64,000 nt of DNA from Comamonadaceae bacterium (GCA_027486755.1 JAIXOM010000054.1:124001-188000), one strand, 5' to 3'; shown: positions 43,826-53,551, counted from the first letter of the stretch. Made by a program: numbers and translations. The notes: generated by a model from the letters alone, not told the origin.

Positions 43826-46184
43826 AGTTGGAAAATCGGCTCGGTGGGCTCACCTGGTCTCGCAGAAATTGGTAGCGGGTGATATTGTTCTTGAGCGTTC
43901 CCAGTGGATTGTTGCCGATGCGCGAAAAGCCCACCAGTTCGAGTTGCAGCATGATCTGGGTATTGGCACGCGTCAAGCCGCTGAAGGAGCGCTGCAGCAC
44001 CGCCCGAGCGATCCAGCAGCAGCCATCGTATTCCAGGCCCAGCACGCCATCGACCAGGCGCCCGTCGGTGGCACTGTAGTTGAGTCGGCCCACGCTGTAC
44101 CAGCGCTGCCCACCCTGCCCCCGGCCCGGGCCCAGGTCCTGCCCCCGATCGCCCCACAGGTCATTGATGGGCCACTGCCAGCCTATATCAAACTGCTGAC
44201 TGCCGCTATCGCCCGTGGTCACCGGCCGCTGCACCCGGTAGGCCGCGCTGAGCACACGATAGGCACTGGGATGATATCGACTGGAAATGGCCGAGCGCTG
44301 GGACTCGCCACGCTTGGGGTTGTACTGGGTCACCAGATCGAGCGCCCAGACCTGCGAGGCGTTGACGGTGGCGCCGAACATCAGATCACTGATGCGCTCG
44401 GCATTGACCGGTGGCGCGCTGCCGTCCAGCGTCACCCGCTGATCGGCAAAACGAATCCGCTGGGCCATGCCCAGCCGCAAGGTCTCAGCCCCGGTTTCTG
44501 GCACCAGCAGCCGCGAGCTTAAGCCCAAGGTGACCAAATTGGCATCGGCGATCCGGTCATTGCCCACAAAATTGTTTTCGGTGAACAAGGTGGCGAAGCT
44601 AAAGCTGTTCTCCGCGCTGTCGTAGTTGGGCAGACGGCTCTGATCGCGGTAGGGCGTGTGCACGTAAAAAGCGCGCGGCTCCAGCGTCTGCACGAAGCTG
44701 CTGCCGAACCACTGCGCCTGCCGCTCAAACACCAGGCCTGTGTCCAGACTGAAGGTAGGTACAGCACGACCGGCTGCGTTTGCGCCGCGCCAGTTCTCGG
44801 CAAAGCTGTAGTGGGTCGCATGCAGCTGCAATTTGGGCGTGATGTAGCCAGCCGGCCAGACCCAGGGGCTGGCCAGTTGGGCGCGGGCATACAGGCGGTC
44901 GGCATTGGTCTGGCTGGTCAGGCTGCGCAATGCCGAAAAGCGGGTGAAGTCGGTCTCGAGCACCGTCTCCAGCGGGCCTGCCGCCGAGGCCAGGCTGCTG
45001 CCGTGACGCAGAGCCAGTTGCGGCAGGCGGTCATAGGGCGGCACGATGGGCGAGAGCGGGTCCTGCAGGGTTTGCCACCGCAGAGCCCGCAAACTGGCCT
45101 GAAACTGACCCTGCGACCAACTCAGCCCGAGATCGGCCGGCAGCAAACGCTGGGTCAGCGTTTTGCCCTGGCGCGGGAAGTCGCGCCAGTAGTCATCGTC
45201 GCTGACCCGGTTGAGGTTCAGGTTGTAGGCCAGGTTACCGGGCGCACCCTCGCTCCAGCGCCCGCTGTGCTGCAGTGCGTAAGACCAACGCTGCTTCTCG
45301 TTGATGCGGTCACTGGGCATCAGGTTCAGGCGCAAGCTGCCCCGATCGCTGCGCTCCAAATAACGCAGCTCGCTGCCCAGGTCCAGGCCGCGTTTGCTCA
45401 TGAGAGTGGGTGTGAGGGTGGCGTCGTAATTGGACGCAATATTGAAGTAGTAGGGCGCACTGAGCGTCAGGCCGCCGCTGGTGTCAAGCGCGTAAGTCGG
45501 CGGCAGCAGGCCGGATTTGCGCTTGTCACTGAGTGGAAAGCTTACCGTGCCGGGCCAGGCCAAGATGGTGGTGTCTTGAAACCGCAGCCGGATATGCTGG
45601 GCTTGGCCAACATCGGCGTCAAAATCGAAGTCGAAGCGCTCGGCGGTGAACTCCCAGGCCGGCTTCCAGCTCTCCTCGTTATCGCGCTCACAGGTGGTGT
45701 AACTGGCCGACACCGCACTCATGCGCTGATCGCCCAGGAATTCGAAGCGCTCGGCCCGACCCTGGCCGCCGCTGCGAAAACGGAACTGCGGCTTGGCGAA
45801 GAAACCCTCATAGGTATCGATGCGCAGGTCAAGCTCCTGGCCGCTGAACACATGGCCTGAAAGGCTCAGGCGCACCGACCCGGTGGCGGTCAGATTTTGC
45901 GTAGCCTGCTCAAGATCAATGCGCTCGGCGCGCACGGCGGTCGGCCCGCGGCGCAGTTGGGCTTGACCATCGACGCTCAGGCGCACATCGGTCTGGCCGC
46001 TGATGCGCTCACCCGACACAAAGGCCGGTGCCTGTTGCTCACTGTCCAGCGTCGGTTTTTCGATCAACATCGGCGACAGCCGCAAAGCGGGGCCGGGCGT
46101 CTGCGCAGAGGCGCCCAGCATCCAGCCCAAGGCCAAGCATGCGCCAGCCCGATGAAAAATCCGCATGCAAAAAGCTAGCCGCAT
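43818..46184 (-). CDS. lptD: LPS-assembly protein LptD
   Basis: An outer-membrane LPS translocon of about 788 residues. A signal peptide (ending GASAQT) is followed by an OstA/LptA-like jellyroll (VRAERIDLEQATQNLTATG, near 90). A large C-terminal beta-barrel comes next (LSDKRKSGLLPPTYALDTSG near 240, ending at FSNYD). LptD receives LPS from LptA and inserts it with LptE. The start is uncertain between ATG 46184 and ATG 46166. Both keep a signal peptide. It is divergent from amgK. Confidence 0.94.
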   Translation of the reverse strand: MRLAFCMRIFHRAGACLALGWMLGASAQTPGPALRLSPMLIEKPTLDSEQQAPAFVSGERISGQTDVRLSVDGQAQLRRGPTAVRAERIDLEQATQNLTATGSVRLSLSGHVFSGQELDLRIDTYEGFFAKPQFRFRSGGQGRAERFEFLGDQRMSAVSASYTTCERDNEESWKPAWEFTAERFDFDFDADVGQAQHIRLRFQDTTILAWPGTVSFPLSDKRKSGLLPPTYALDTSGGLTLSAPYYFNIASNYDATLTPTLMSKRGLDLGSELRYLERSDRGSLRLNLMPSDRINEKQRWSYALQHSGRWSEGAPGNLAYNLNLNRVSDDDYWRDFPRQGKTLTQRLLPADLGLSWSQGQFQASLRALRWQTLQDPLSPIVPPYDRLPQLALRHGSSLASAAGPLETVLETDFTRFSALRSLTSQTNADRLYARAQLASPWVWPAGYITPKLQLHATHYSFAENWRGANAAGRAVPTFSLDTGLVFERQAQWFGSSFVQTLEPRAFYVHTPYRDQSRLPNYDSAENSFSFATLFTENNFVGNDRIADANLVTLGLSSRLLVPETGAETLRLGMAQRIRFADQRVTLDGSAPPVNAERISDLMFGATVNASQVWALDLVTQYNPKRGESQRSAISSRYHPSAYRVLSAAYRVQRPVTTGDSGSQQFDIGWQWPINDLWGDRGQDLGPGRGQGGQRWYSVGRLNYSATDGRLVDGVLGLEYDGCCWIARAVLQRSFSGLTRANTQIMLQLELVGFSRIGNNPLGTLKNNITRYQFLRDQVSPPSRFSNYD

Positions 46185-46238
46185 CGTGAATATGAGATAA
46201 ACCCGTCTGTCGAGTCCGTCCGCGTTGAACAATTATCC

Positions 46239-47363
46239 ATGACCCATCCTGCCTCTAGCGATGCGCAAGCCCTGCCCGCAGCCACCAGCACGGCTGCGGT
46301 GACCTGGGCTGACCCGGCCCGCGAGAGGGCCTTCGAGCATTGGCTCCTGGCCATCAGCGCCGCCCAAGCTGTGCAGCCCGCCAGCTTGCGGCCCGCTTCA
46401 GCCGATGCCAGCTTCAGGCGCTACCTGCGCGTGGACGGCAAGGATGGGCAAAGCCTGATCATCATGGATGCGCCGCCCGACCAGGAGGACTGCCGTCCCT
46501 TCGTCAAGGTGGCCGACCTGATGCAGCAGGCCGGACTGCGGGTACCGCAGGTCCTGGCCTGGGATCAGGGCCAGGGCTTCATGCTGCTGAGCGATCTGGG
46601 TGCGCAGACGATGATGCAGACCATCCAGGCCGGGCCGGCCCAGGCCCTGCCCCTGCGCGGGCAGCCCACCCATGATCTGTTCCTGGCCGCCATCGATACC
46701 CTGGTGCGCTGGCAAAGCGCCTCACGGCCGGACGTTCTGCCACCCTATGACGAGGCCCTGCTGACGCGCGAGCTCGGCCTGTTCCCCGAGTGGTATGTGG
46801 GACGCCACCGGGGCCTCACGCTGGAGCCGGCGCAAGAGCAGACCCTTCAGAGTGCCTTTGAACTGATACGGCAGCACAATCTTCAGGCGCTCGGTGGCGC
46901 ACGGGTCTATGTCCACCGCGATTTCATGCCACGCAACCTGATGGCCAGCGCTGCGGGCGGGCCCCTGGGGGTGCTGGACTTTCAGGACGCGGTCTACGGC
47001 CCCATCACCTATGACATCGCCAGCCTGATGCGCGATGCCTTCATCAGCTGGGACGAGGAATTCGTGATCGACATCACCGTGCGCTACTGGCAGCAGGCGC
47101 GCAAGGCAGGCTTGCCGGTGGGGACGGACTTCGGCGAGTTCTACGAGGCGGTCGAGTGGATGGGCCTGCAGCGTCACCTCAAGATCCTGGGCATCTTTGC
47201 CCGCCTGACGCTGCGCGACGGCAAGGCGCAATACCTGGCCGACACGCCCCGCTTTATCGCCTATGTGCGCCAGAGCGCGTCCCGCTACCGCCTGCTCGCG
47301 CCTCTGCTGCGCCTGCTCGAACAGATTGAAGGCGGCGCGCTGCAGGCCGGCTACACCTTCTGA
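46239..47363 (+). CDS. amgK: Anomeric MurNAc/GlcNAc kinase of cell-wall recycling (AmgK-like)
   Basis: A 374-residue aminoglycoside phosphotransferase-fold kinase. The nucleotide loop lies in LADASFRRYLRVDGKDGQSL-like sequence near 50. The catalytic loop is VYVHRDFMPRNLMAS and the metal site is GVLDFQDAVYGPITYDIASL. The family member AmgK phosphorylates MurNAc at C1 for recycling to UDP-MurNAc. Divergent from lptD, as in many pseudomonads and betaproteobacteria. The usual partner murU is not next to it, since rsmE follows 2 bp later. Confidence 0.85.
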   Translation: MTHPASSDAQALPAATSTAAVTWADPARERAFEHWLLAISAAQAVQPASLRPASADASFRRYLRVDGKDGQSLIIMDAPPDQEDCRPFVKVADLMQQAGLRVPQVLAWDQGQGFMLLSDLGAQTMMQTIQAGPAQALPLRGQPTHDLFLAAIDTLVRWQSASRPDVLPPYDEALLTRELGLFPEWYVGRHRGLTLEPAQEQTLQSAFELIRQHNLQALGGARVYVHRDFMPRNLMASAAGGPLGVLDFQDAVYGPITYDIASLMRDAFISWDEEFVIDITVRYWQQARKAGLPVGTDFGEFYEAVEWMGLQRHLKILGIFARLTLRDGKAQYLADTPRFIAYVRQSASRYRLLAPLLRLLEQIEGGALQAGYTF

Positions 47364-47365
47364 CC

Positions 47366-48097
47366 ATGCCGCGCTTTTTTGTCCCCGGCGCGCTGGTCGC
47401 CAAACAGAGCTTGGCGCTGCCGGCCAGCGCCGCCCGCCATGTGCAGGTGCTGCGCCTGCAGCCCGGGCAGGAGATCACGCTGTTCAACGGCGAGGGCGGC
47501 CAATGGCAGGCGCGCATCACCGCGATGGGGCGCAGCGATGTGCAGGTCGAACTGCTGCAATGGCAGGCCATAGAGCGCGAGCCACAGCGGCGGGTGCATC
47601 TGGGCCTGGGCATGCCGGCCAATGAGCGTATGGACTGGCTGGTGGAAAAAGCCACCGAGCTGGGCGCGGCCAGCCTTTGGCCCTTGCAGACCGCGCACAG
47701 CGTGCTGCGCCTGAGCGGCGAGCGCGCCAGCAAGAAGCGGCTGCACTGGCAGGCGGTGGCGACAGCCGCCAGTGAGCAGTGTGGCGGCAACCGCCTGCCC
47801 GAGATCGGCCCGATCAACGATTTGCCACACTGGCTGGCCGGCGCCCCGAAAGCGCCGCTGCGCTGCCTGCTCTCGCTGGACGCGCAAGCGCTCCCGCTGG
47901 ACACCTTGCTTGCACAAGCCAGCGCGCAGGCCGAGGTCGTATTCCTCAGCGGTCCTGAGGGCGGTCTTTCGGCCGCTGAGGAGGCGCAAGCGATAGCCGC
48001 GGGCTTTGTGCCCGTCAGCCTGGGCGAGCGCGTGCTGCGGGCGGAGACCGCCGCACTGGCCGCTTTGAGCCTGGCCGTGCTCGGTCGCCGCGGCTGA
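47366..48097 (+). CDS. rsmE: 16S rRNA m3U1498 methyltransferase
   Basis: A 243-residue SPOUT methyltransferase. An N-terminal PUA-like domain (PRFFVPGALVAKQSLAL, RHVQVLRLQPGQEI) leads to the knotted catalytic domain with RMDWLVEKATELGAASLWPL, SEQCGGNRLPEI and the SAM loop FLSGPEGGLSAAE. LGERVLRAETAALAAL closes the fold. It starts 2 bp after amgK and is probably cotranscribed with it. Confidence 0.95.
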   Translation: MPRFFVPGALVAKQSLALPASAARHVQVLRLQPGQEITLFNGEGGQWQARITAMGRSDVQVELLQWQAIEREPQRRVHLGLGMPANERMDWLVEKATELGAASLWPLQTAHSVLRLSGERASKKRLHWQAVATAASEQCGGNRLPEIGPINDLPHWLAGAPKAPLRCLLSLDAQALPLDTLLAQASAQAEVVFLSGPEGGLSAAEEAQAIAAGFVPVSLGERVLRAETAALAALSLAVLGRRG

Positions 48098-48175
48098 GCA
48101 GGCGCACCTTGCGGCGGCGGGCGCGTCGCACAGGGGTCAAGGCGCTACAGGCGGTGGCTGTATAAACGAGTCCTT

Positions 48176-49351
48176 ATGAATGCAAACCTGTGGCTGCTGG
48201 TGGCCTGCCAAGGCCTGTTTTTTACCAACAATGTGACCTTCATCGCCATCAACGGTCTGGTGGGCCTGAGCCTGGCGCCGCTGGGCTGGATGGCCACGCT
48301 GCCGGTCATGGGCTATGTGGTCGGGGGGGCACTATCGACCGGCCTGGTGGCGCGCACCCAAAAAAGCTTGGGCCGCAAGATGTCCTTCCAGATTGGCCTG
48401 GCCGTTGGCGGCGCCTCGTCCCTGCTGTGCGCCTGGGCCGCCTACAGCAGCAACTTCTGGCTGCTGGTAGCGGCCACAGTGGTGGCCGGCTACTACAACG
48501 CCAATGCGCAGCTCTACCGCTTTGCGGCGGCCGAGCTGGCCGCACCCGCGGCGCGTGAGAAAGCGGTGTCGCTGGTCATGGCCGGCGGCCTGATCGGCGC
48601 GATTGCCGGGCCCAATCTGGCGGCAGCCACCAAGTCCCTGACGACCGTGCCTTTTGCCGGCGCGTATTTTTCGCTGGCCCTGGTGGCTGTGCTGGGCATG
48701 CTGGTGCTGTCCTTCATCGAGTTTCCACCAGCGCCGGCCAAGACCCATGCTGGCGGCGGCCGGCCGCTGTCGGAGATCGCTCGCCAGCCCACCTTCATCA
48801 TTGCTGCCGGGGCAGGCGCACTGAGCTACGGGGTGATGAACCTGCTGATGGCGGCCACGCCGCTGGCCATGCAGACCTGTGGGCTGCCGTTTTCCGATGC
48901 CGCTTTGGTGCTGCAATGGCATGTGATCGGCATGTTCGCGCCTGGCTTTTTCACCGGGCATCTGATCAAGCGCCTGGGCACGCTCAATGTCATGGCCATC
49001 GGGCTTATTCTCAATATTGCTTGCGTCGTCGTGGCAGTGGCCGGCCTGGAGCTGAGAAATTTTGAGATCGCGCTGTTCCTGCTGGGCGTGGGCTGGAATT
49101 TCCTGTTCACCGCCAGCACCGCCCTGTCGCTGTCGACCTACCGACCCGAAGAACGCGACAAAGCCCAGGGGGCGCTCAACTTCTGCGTCTTCGCTGTGAT
49201 GGCGGTGTCCTCCTTCGCCTCGGGCGTGCTGGTCACCTCGCAGGGCTGGACCTGGCTGAACCTGGGCTCGCTGCTGCCGCTGGGCATCATCGGCGCGGGC
49301 CTGGTCTGGCTGGCCATCAGCCGGCGTCCACCGCCAACCGCCAGCGCCTGA
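48176..49351 (+). CDS. MFS transporter, 12-TM
   Basis: A 391-residue major facilitator protein with about twelve hydrophobic segments. It has LVARTQKSLGRKMSFQIGLA as the loop 2-3 motif A equivalent and a gap between the sixth and seventh helices. It resembles uncharacterised YcaD/YfkF-like drug or metabolite exporters. The substrate is unknown. It stands alone, convergent with the M20 peptidase gene. Confidence 0.88.
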   Translation: MNANLWLLVACQGLFFTNNVTFIAINGLVGLSLAPLGWMATLPVMGYVVGGALSTGLVARTQKSLGRKMSFQIGLAVGGASSLLCAWAAYSSNFWLLVAATVVAGYYNANAQLYRFAAAELAAPAAREKAVSLVMAGGLIGAIAGPNLAAATKSLTTVPFAGAYFSLALVAVLGMLVLSFIEFPPAPAKTHAGGGRPLSEIARQPTFIIAAGAGALSYGVMNLLMAATPLAMQTCGLPFSDAALVLQWHVIGMFAPGFFTGHLIKRLGTLNVMAIGLILNIACVVVAVAGLELRNFEIALFLLGVGWNFLFTASTALSLSTYRPEERDKAQGALNFCVFAVMAVSSFASGVLVTSQGWTWLNLGSLLPLGIIGAGLVWLAISRRPPPTASA

Positions 49352-49361
49352 ATCGGGCCGG

Positions 49362-49382
49362 GCCCGCCTGGCTCAGGCGGGC
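49362..49382. terminator. GC-rich stem-loop between convergent genes
   Basis: GCCCGCCTG and CAGGCGGGC form a perfect 9-bp stem with a 3-nt loop overlapping the stop of the M20 peptidase gene. It lacks a T-run, so it is a weak candidate. Confidence 0.4.
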
Positions 49383-50854
49383 AGGTGGGAAATCACTTGG
49401 GCCACGGCCGCGGTGAGTTTCTTGGCGTAGGGCACATGCAAAAACTCATTGGGCCCGTGCGCATTGCTCTTGGGCCCAAGCACGCCGCAAACCATCATCT
49501 GCGCCTTCGGAAAGCCCTGGCTGAGCAGACTCATCAGCGGAATGGTGCCGCCCTGGCCGATGGTGGCGCAAGGCGCGCCAAAACAGGCTTGCGAGGCGCT
49601 TTGCAGGGCCTGCTCCAGCCAGTCGGCCGTCGTCGGCGCATTCCAGCCATTGGCCCCGCCGCCACCCTCGAAAGTGACCTTGGCCTGATAGGGCGCGTTG
49701 TCCTCCAGCAGAGCTTTGAGGTCCTGCACCGCACGCGCCGCATCGACCAAAGGCGGCAGGCGCAATGAGAGCTTGAAGGCGGTATAGGGCCGCAGCACGT
49801 TGCCGGCGTCGCGCAGGGCGGGCAGGCCCTCGGCGCCGGTCACACTCAGGGTGGGCCGCCAGGTGCGGTTGAGCAGGGCCTCCACCGGGTCTCGGGTCAT
49901 GGGCAGGGTGGGCAGGCTGGCGCCGCCACAATCATGGTGGGCCCAGGGGAAGCGCAGGTAAAGCCCCTCGCCGAGGATCTGCGCGGTCACCTGGGCTTGC
50001 GCCAGCCTGTCAGCCGGCACCTCGCAGTGAAACTGTGGCGGTAGCAGGCGGCCGGTCGCGCTGTCTTCGAGCCGCTCGAGCAGATGGCGCATGATGCGAA
50101 AGCTCGAAGGCACGACGCCGCTGGCATCGCCCGAATGCACGCCCTCGGTCAGCACCTCGACCTTGAGCGTGCCGGTCAGATTGCCGCGCAAACTGGTGGT
50201 CATCCACAGCTGGTCGTAATTGCCGGCGCCAGAGTCCAGGCAGACCACCAGGGCCACATCGCCCAGCCGCGGCCTGAGCGCGTCCACGTAGGGCAGCAAG
50301 TCGTAGGAGCCGCTTTCCTCGCTGGTTTCGATCAGCCCGACGATGCGCGGGTGCGGCAGGGCCTGGCTTTTGAGGGCCTGTATGGCAGCGACGCTGGCAT
50401 AGACGGCGTAGCCGTCATCGGCGCCGCCGCGGCCGTAGAGCTTGCCGTCCTCGTAATGGGCGGTCCAGGGACCGAGGTCGCTGCGCCAGCCCGCAAACTC
50501 GGGCTGTTTGTCCAGGTGGCCATACATCAGCACCGTGGGCTGTGCGGCGTTTGAGCCTGCGGGCACCGGCCGGGTGGCGGCCACCTCAAAAAAGATGACC
50601 GGTGTGCGCCCGGGCAGGCGCAGCACCTCCAGCCTCAAGCCAGCTACCTTTTGCGCCAGCACCCAGTCGGCGGCTTGCCTGACTACGGTGTCAATATGGC
50701 CGTGCTCTGCCCACTGCGGATCGAACATCGGGGACTTGGCGGGGATGGCGATGTAGTCGCTCAAGCGCGCCACGATGTCCTGGTCCCACTGCGCGCTGAT
50801 TTGCTCGAGGGCCAATGCACTGTTGAGGACGGCGGCGGGCAACGGGGCATTCAT
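49373..50854 (-). CDS. M20-family metallopeptidase (dipeptidase-like)
   Basis: A 493-residue zinc peptidase. It has the first metal site VLMYGHLDKQPEF, the catalytic YGRGGADDGYAVYAS, the Glu pair IETSEESGSYDL and the dimerisation domain insertion. The C-terminal site is NAHGPNEFLHVPYAKKL. This is the carnosinase/DUG1-like branch that cleaves dipeptides. ATG at 50854 has a TTGGAG Shine-Dalgarno. An in-frame extension to 51106 runs into metW and is rejected. Confidence 0.93.
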   Translation of the reverse strand: MNAPLPAAVLNSALALEQISAQWDQDIVARLSDYIAIPAKSPMFDPQWAEHGHIDTVVRQAADWVLAQKVAGLRLEVLRLPGRTPVIFFEVAATRPVPAGSNAAQPTVLMYGHLDKQPEFAGWRSDLGPWTAHYEDGKLYGRGGADDGYAVYASVAAIQALKSQALPHPRIVGLIETSEESGSYDLLPYVDALRPRLGDVALVVCLDSGAGNYDQLWMTTSLRGNLTGTLKVEVLTEGVHSGDASGVVPSSFRIMRHLLERLEDSATGRLLPPQFHCEVPADRLAQAQVTAQILGEGLYLRFPWAHHDCGGASLPTLPMTRDPVEALLNRTWRPTLSVTGAEGLPALRDAGNVLRPYTAFKLSLRLPPLVDAARAVQDLKALLEDNAPYQAKVTFEGGGGANGWNAPTTADWLEQALQSASQACFGAPCATIGQGGTIPLMSLLSQGFPKAQMMVCGVLGPKSNAHGPNEFLHVPYAKKLTAAVAQVISHLPA

Positions 50855-50936
50855 GGTGAGCTCCAAAGGTTCAGGGCAGCGAGGCCTCAGTGTGCGCCGA
50901 AATCCTGGGTTTGTATTGCGGCTCGAAATCCGCGAC

Positions 50937-51533
50937 TCAGGCGCCGCGCTGCAGCTTGAACACCGCCCGACTGGCCCGGGCATTGGGCCACCAGCGCACC
51001 GGCCGGCCCTCCTGCAGGCCAAATTCATCGAGGATGCGCAGCTGGTTCTTCTGCGCCAGAGCACGAAAGTCGCGCAAGGTACCGACACGGATATTGGGCG
51101 TGTCATACCACTGGTAGGGCAAGACCTTGGTCACCGGCATGCGCCCACGCAGCACCGCCAAGCGGTTGGGCCAGTGCGCAAAATTAGGAAAGGCAACGAT
51201 GGCGGTGCGGCCCACGCGGGCGGTCTCGCGCAGCATAACCTCGGCATTGCGCAGGTGCTGCAGAGTGTCAATCTGCAAAACCACATCAAAGGAGCTGTCG
51301 GCAAACAAAGCCAGCCCCTCGTCCAGATTGAGCTGAATCACATTGACGCCGCGGGCCACACAGGCTTGTACATTGGCGTAGTCGAGCTCGACACCGTAGC
51401 CGCTGCAGCCGCGCTCGCGCATCAGATAAGACAGCAACTCACCGGTGCCGCAGCCCAGGTCGAGCACCCGTGAGCCGGTTGGCACCAGCGCAGCCAGGGT
51501 TTGCAGATCAGCGGAAACAAAAGCCTGGCTCAC
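50937..51533 (-). CDS. metW: Methionine biosynthesis protein MetW
   Basis: A 198-residue methyltransferase-fold protein. It has the SAM motif [16 protein letters not shown], then [38 protein letters not shown] and [16 protein letters not shown], all MetW hallmarks. In proteobacteria it is required together with MetX for homoserine acylation. It overlaps metX by 4 nt. Confidence 0.96.
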   Translation of the reverse strand: MSQAFVSADLQTLAALVPTGSRVLDLGCGTGELLSYLMRERGCSGYGVELDYANVQACVARGVNVIQLNLDEGLALFADSSFDVVLQIDTLQHLRNAEVMLRETARVGRTAIVAFPNFAHWPNRLAVLRGRMPVTKVLPYQWYDTPNIRVGTLRDFRALAQKNQLRILDEFGLQEGRPVRWWPNARASRAVFKLQRGA

Positions 51534-52684
51534 AAGCTCACCCGGTCAAAGTAGGAGCGCACCACCGCCAGATAGCGGGGGTCGTCGAGCAAAAAAGCGT
51601 CATGGCCGTGGGGTGCGTCGATTTCGGCGTAGCTCACGTCGCGCTGATTGTCGAGCAGGGCCTTGACCAACTCACGGCTGCGCTTGGGCGAAAACCGCCA
51701 ATCGGTGCCAAAGCTCACCAGCAAAAAGCGGGCGCGCGCAGCCGCAAAGGCCCGGGCCAGATCGCCGCCATGCGCGCGCGCCGGGTCGAAATAATCCAGC
51801 GCCCGGGTGATCAGTAAATAGGTATTGGCGTCAAAGTATTCGGCAAATTTGTCGCCCTGGTGGCGCAAATAGCTCTCGATTTCAAACTCGATGTCCTGGG
51901 TGGTGAACTGGTAGGGGCGACCCGCGGCGAGCTGCCCGGCCACCGCCCTGAGCTCGCGGCCGAACTTCTCGTTCATCACATCGTCGCTGAGATAGGTAAT
52001 GTGTCCGATCATGCGGGCGATGCGCAGGCCCCGCTTGGGCAGAACGCCGTGGCGGTAAAAATGCCCGCCGGGAAAAGCGGGGTCGGTCACGATGGCGCGG
52101 CGGGCCACCTCATTGAAGGCAATGTTTTCCGCTGTGAGGTTGGGCGCGCTGGCCACCACCACCGCATGTCTGACCCGCTCGGGATACTGCAAGGTCCAGC
52201 TCAGGGCCTGCATGCCGCCGAGGCTGCCACCCATGACCGCTGCCAGCTGCGCAATGCCCAAGCGGTCCAGCAGTCGGGCCTGGGCATGGACCCAGTCTTC
52301 GACGGTGAGCACCGGAAAGTCGGCGCCATAAATCTGCCCGGTGTCTGGATGCCGGTGCATCGGCCCGGTCGAGCCAAAGCAAGAGCCCAGGTTGTTGACG
52401 CCGATGACAAAAAATCGGTCGGTGTCCAGCGGCTTGCCCGGACCGATCATGTTGTCCCACCAGCCCTGCGAGCGTGGCAGTACCTGGCCCTGCGCATCCA
52501 GGTAGACGCCGGCCACATGGTGCGAGGCGTTCAGGGCATGGCAGATCAGCACCGCGTTATCGCGCCGGGCGTTGAGCTGGCCGTAGGTTTCATAGCTCAG
52601 GTCGTAGGCGCGCACACTGGCCCCGCCGGCCAGGGCCAGCGGCTGCTCAAAATGCATGGACTGCGGCGTCGCAATGAGTGTCAA
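51530..52684 (-). CDS. metX: Homoserine O-acyltransferase (probably succinyltransferase)
   Basis: A 384-residue alpha/beta-hydrolase that acylates homoserine, the first committed step to methionine. The nucleophile elbow is [14 protein letters not shown] and the acid/His pair lies in the C-terminal part with [11 protein letters not shown]. The mature-like N-terminus is [17 protein letters not shown]. The start is placed at TTG 52684, because it has GAGG upstream, reproduces the family N-terminus and lies downstream of the leader terminator. ATG 52657 is an alternative. It is under a SAM-II riboswitch and cotranslated with metW. Confidence 0.93.
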   Translation of the reverse strand: MTLIATPQSMHFEQPLALAGGASVRAYDLSYETYGQLNARRDNAVLICHALNASHHVAGVYLDAQGQVLPRSQGWWDNMIGPGKPLDTDRFFVIGVNNLGSCFGSTGPMHRHPDTGQIYGADFPVLTVEDWVHAQARLLDRLGIAQLAAVMGGSLGGMQALSWTLQYPERVRHAVVVASAPNLTAENIAFNEVARRAIVTDPAFPGGHFYRHGVLPKRGLRIARMIGHITYLSDDVMNEKFGRELRAVAGQLAAGRPYQFTTQDIEFEIESYLRHQGDKFAEYFDANTYLLITRALDYFDPARAHGGDLARAFAAARARFLLVSFGTDWRFSPKRSRELVKALLDNQRDVSYAEIDAPHGHDAFLLDDPRYLAVVRSYFDRVSL

Positions 52685-52696
52685 AACTGGCCTCGG

Positions 52697-52732
52697 AAAA
52701 TACAAAACCCGGCATCGCTAAGGCGATCCGGG
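52697..52732 (-). terminator. Leader terminator of metX (riboswitch expression platform)
   Basis: On the minus strand CCCGGATCGC, CTTA, GCGAT-G-CCGGG forms a stem with one bulge (52708-52732). TTTTGTATTTT follows directly. It lies between the SAM-II motif and the metX start, so it can stop transcription before the gene. Confidence 0.75.
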
Positions 52733-52743
52733 CTGTGCGGGTG

Positions 52744-52796
52744 TCGTCTTTAGCTGAATTTTTTGAGCGCCCGCAAGCTGAGCAAATCGGCGCTGA
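52744..52796 (-). promoter_or_regulatory. SAM-II riboswitch upstream of metX
   Basis: The minus strand has the SAM-II layout. A P1 stem AGCGCC/GGCGCT encloses a loop that starts GATTT. An A-rich linker follows, and then the conserved AGCTAAA segment (52749-52755). These elements match the known H-type pseudoknot class found upstream of metX and metA in proteobacteria. S-adenosylmethionine binding would favour the terminator just downstream and lower metX-metW expression. Confidence 0.75.
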
Positions 52797-52814
52797 ACGA
52801 GGAGTATATCCCGC

Positions 52815-53405
52815 TCAAACACCCGATTTGAAGCTCGGCAGTGCCAGGGCCAGCAGCCCCAGTACCGCAAAAATCAGCGCGCTGATGCGATGCACCAAGG
52901 CGATCGGCAGGCGCCGGGTCAAGCGCTCGCCCAGCCAGACCACCGGCACATTGGCCAGCATCATGCCCAAAGTAGTGCCCACCACCACCTGCAGCAGCGC
53001 GTCATAGCGCGCCGCCAGCATGACGGTGGCCACCTGGGTCTTGTCCCCCATCTCGGCCAAGAAAAACACCACCACCGTGGTCAGCAGAACGCCAAAGCGC
53101 GGAGCGTCACCGCCTTCACCCTCGTCCAGCCTATCGGGGATCAGCATCCACACCGCCATGGCCAGAAATGACAGGCCCAAGCCCCAGCGCAAGAGCTCGG
53201 GGCCGATCAAGTTGGCGATCCAGACGCCCAGTGCACCAGCCAAGCCATGGTTGGCCAGCGTGGCGATCAGGATGCCCAAGGCGATGGTCCAGGGCCGCTT
53301 GTAGCGCGCCGCCAACACCAGCGAGAGCAATTGGGTCTTGTCACCCATTTCCGCCAGGGTCACCAGACCTGTGGAGACCAGCAAAGCTTCCATGGGTGCA
53401 GGCAT
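52815..53405 (-). CDS. TMEM165/GDT1-family cation exporter (putative Mn2+)
   Basis: A 196-residue inner-membrane protein with six hydrophobic segments. It carries the two signature motifs E-x-G-D-K-T at Glu19 (LAEMGDKTQ) and Glu117 (LAEMGDKTQ), one per repeat. This layout marks GDT1-family transporters, whose bacterial members export manganese or calcium. No yybP-ykoY riboswitch is visible upstream. It is divergent from amtB. ATG 53405 or 53393 may be the start. Confidence 0.93.
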   Translation of the reverse strand: MPAPMEALLVSTGLVTLAEMGDKTQLLSLVLAARYKRPWTIALGILIATLANHGLAGALGVWIANLIGPELLRWGLGLSFLAMAVWMLIPDRLDEGEGGDAPRFGVLLTTVVVFFLAEMGDKTQVATVMLAARYDALLQVVVGTTLGMMLANVPVVWLGERLTRRLPIALVHRISALIFAVLGLLALALPSFKSGV

Positions 53406-53453
53406 TTTAGAACGCAGCCTGCGCCGGTCTGGCCATGAGGGGGCCCATGGGCA

Positions 53454-53551
53454 TGCACCGATGATGGGCGCAGATCGCGCCCGGCACGAACAAGGCGCAT
53501 TTCTTGCTTTGTTTTGGTGCGGGCGCTGTATCTCCTGGATTTATGCACCAA
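53454..53551 (+). promoter_or_regulatory. Possible sigma-54/NtrC promoter region of amtB
   Basis: AGGCGCATTTCTTGCT (53493-53508) has GG and GC spaced by 10 nt and a TTGCT -12 element, close to the sigma-54 consensus. A second overlapping GG-N10-GC lies at 53483-53496. A TGCACC half-site (53454-53459), a GGGCGC/GCGCCC inverted repeat (53466-53482) and TTGGTGC/GCACCAA (53514-53551) surround it. Site calls are by eye. Confidence 0.45.

Noticed and set aside
50855..51106. N-terminal extension of the M20 peptidase
   Set aside because: It would overlap metW. The ATG at 50854 has a ribosome binding site and gives a normal length.
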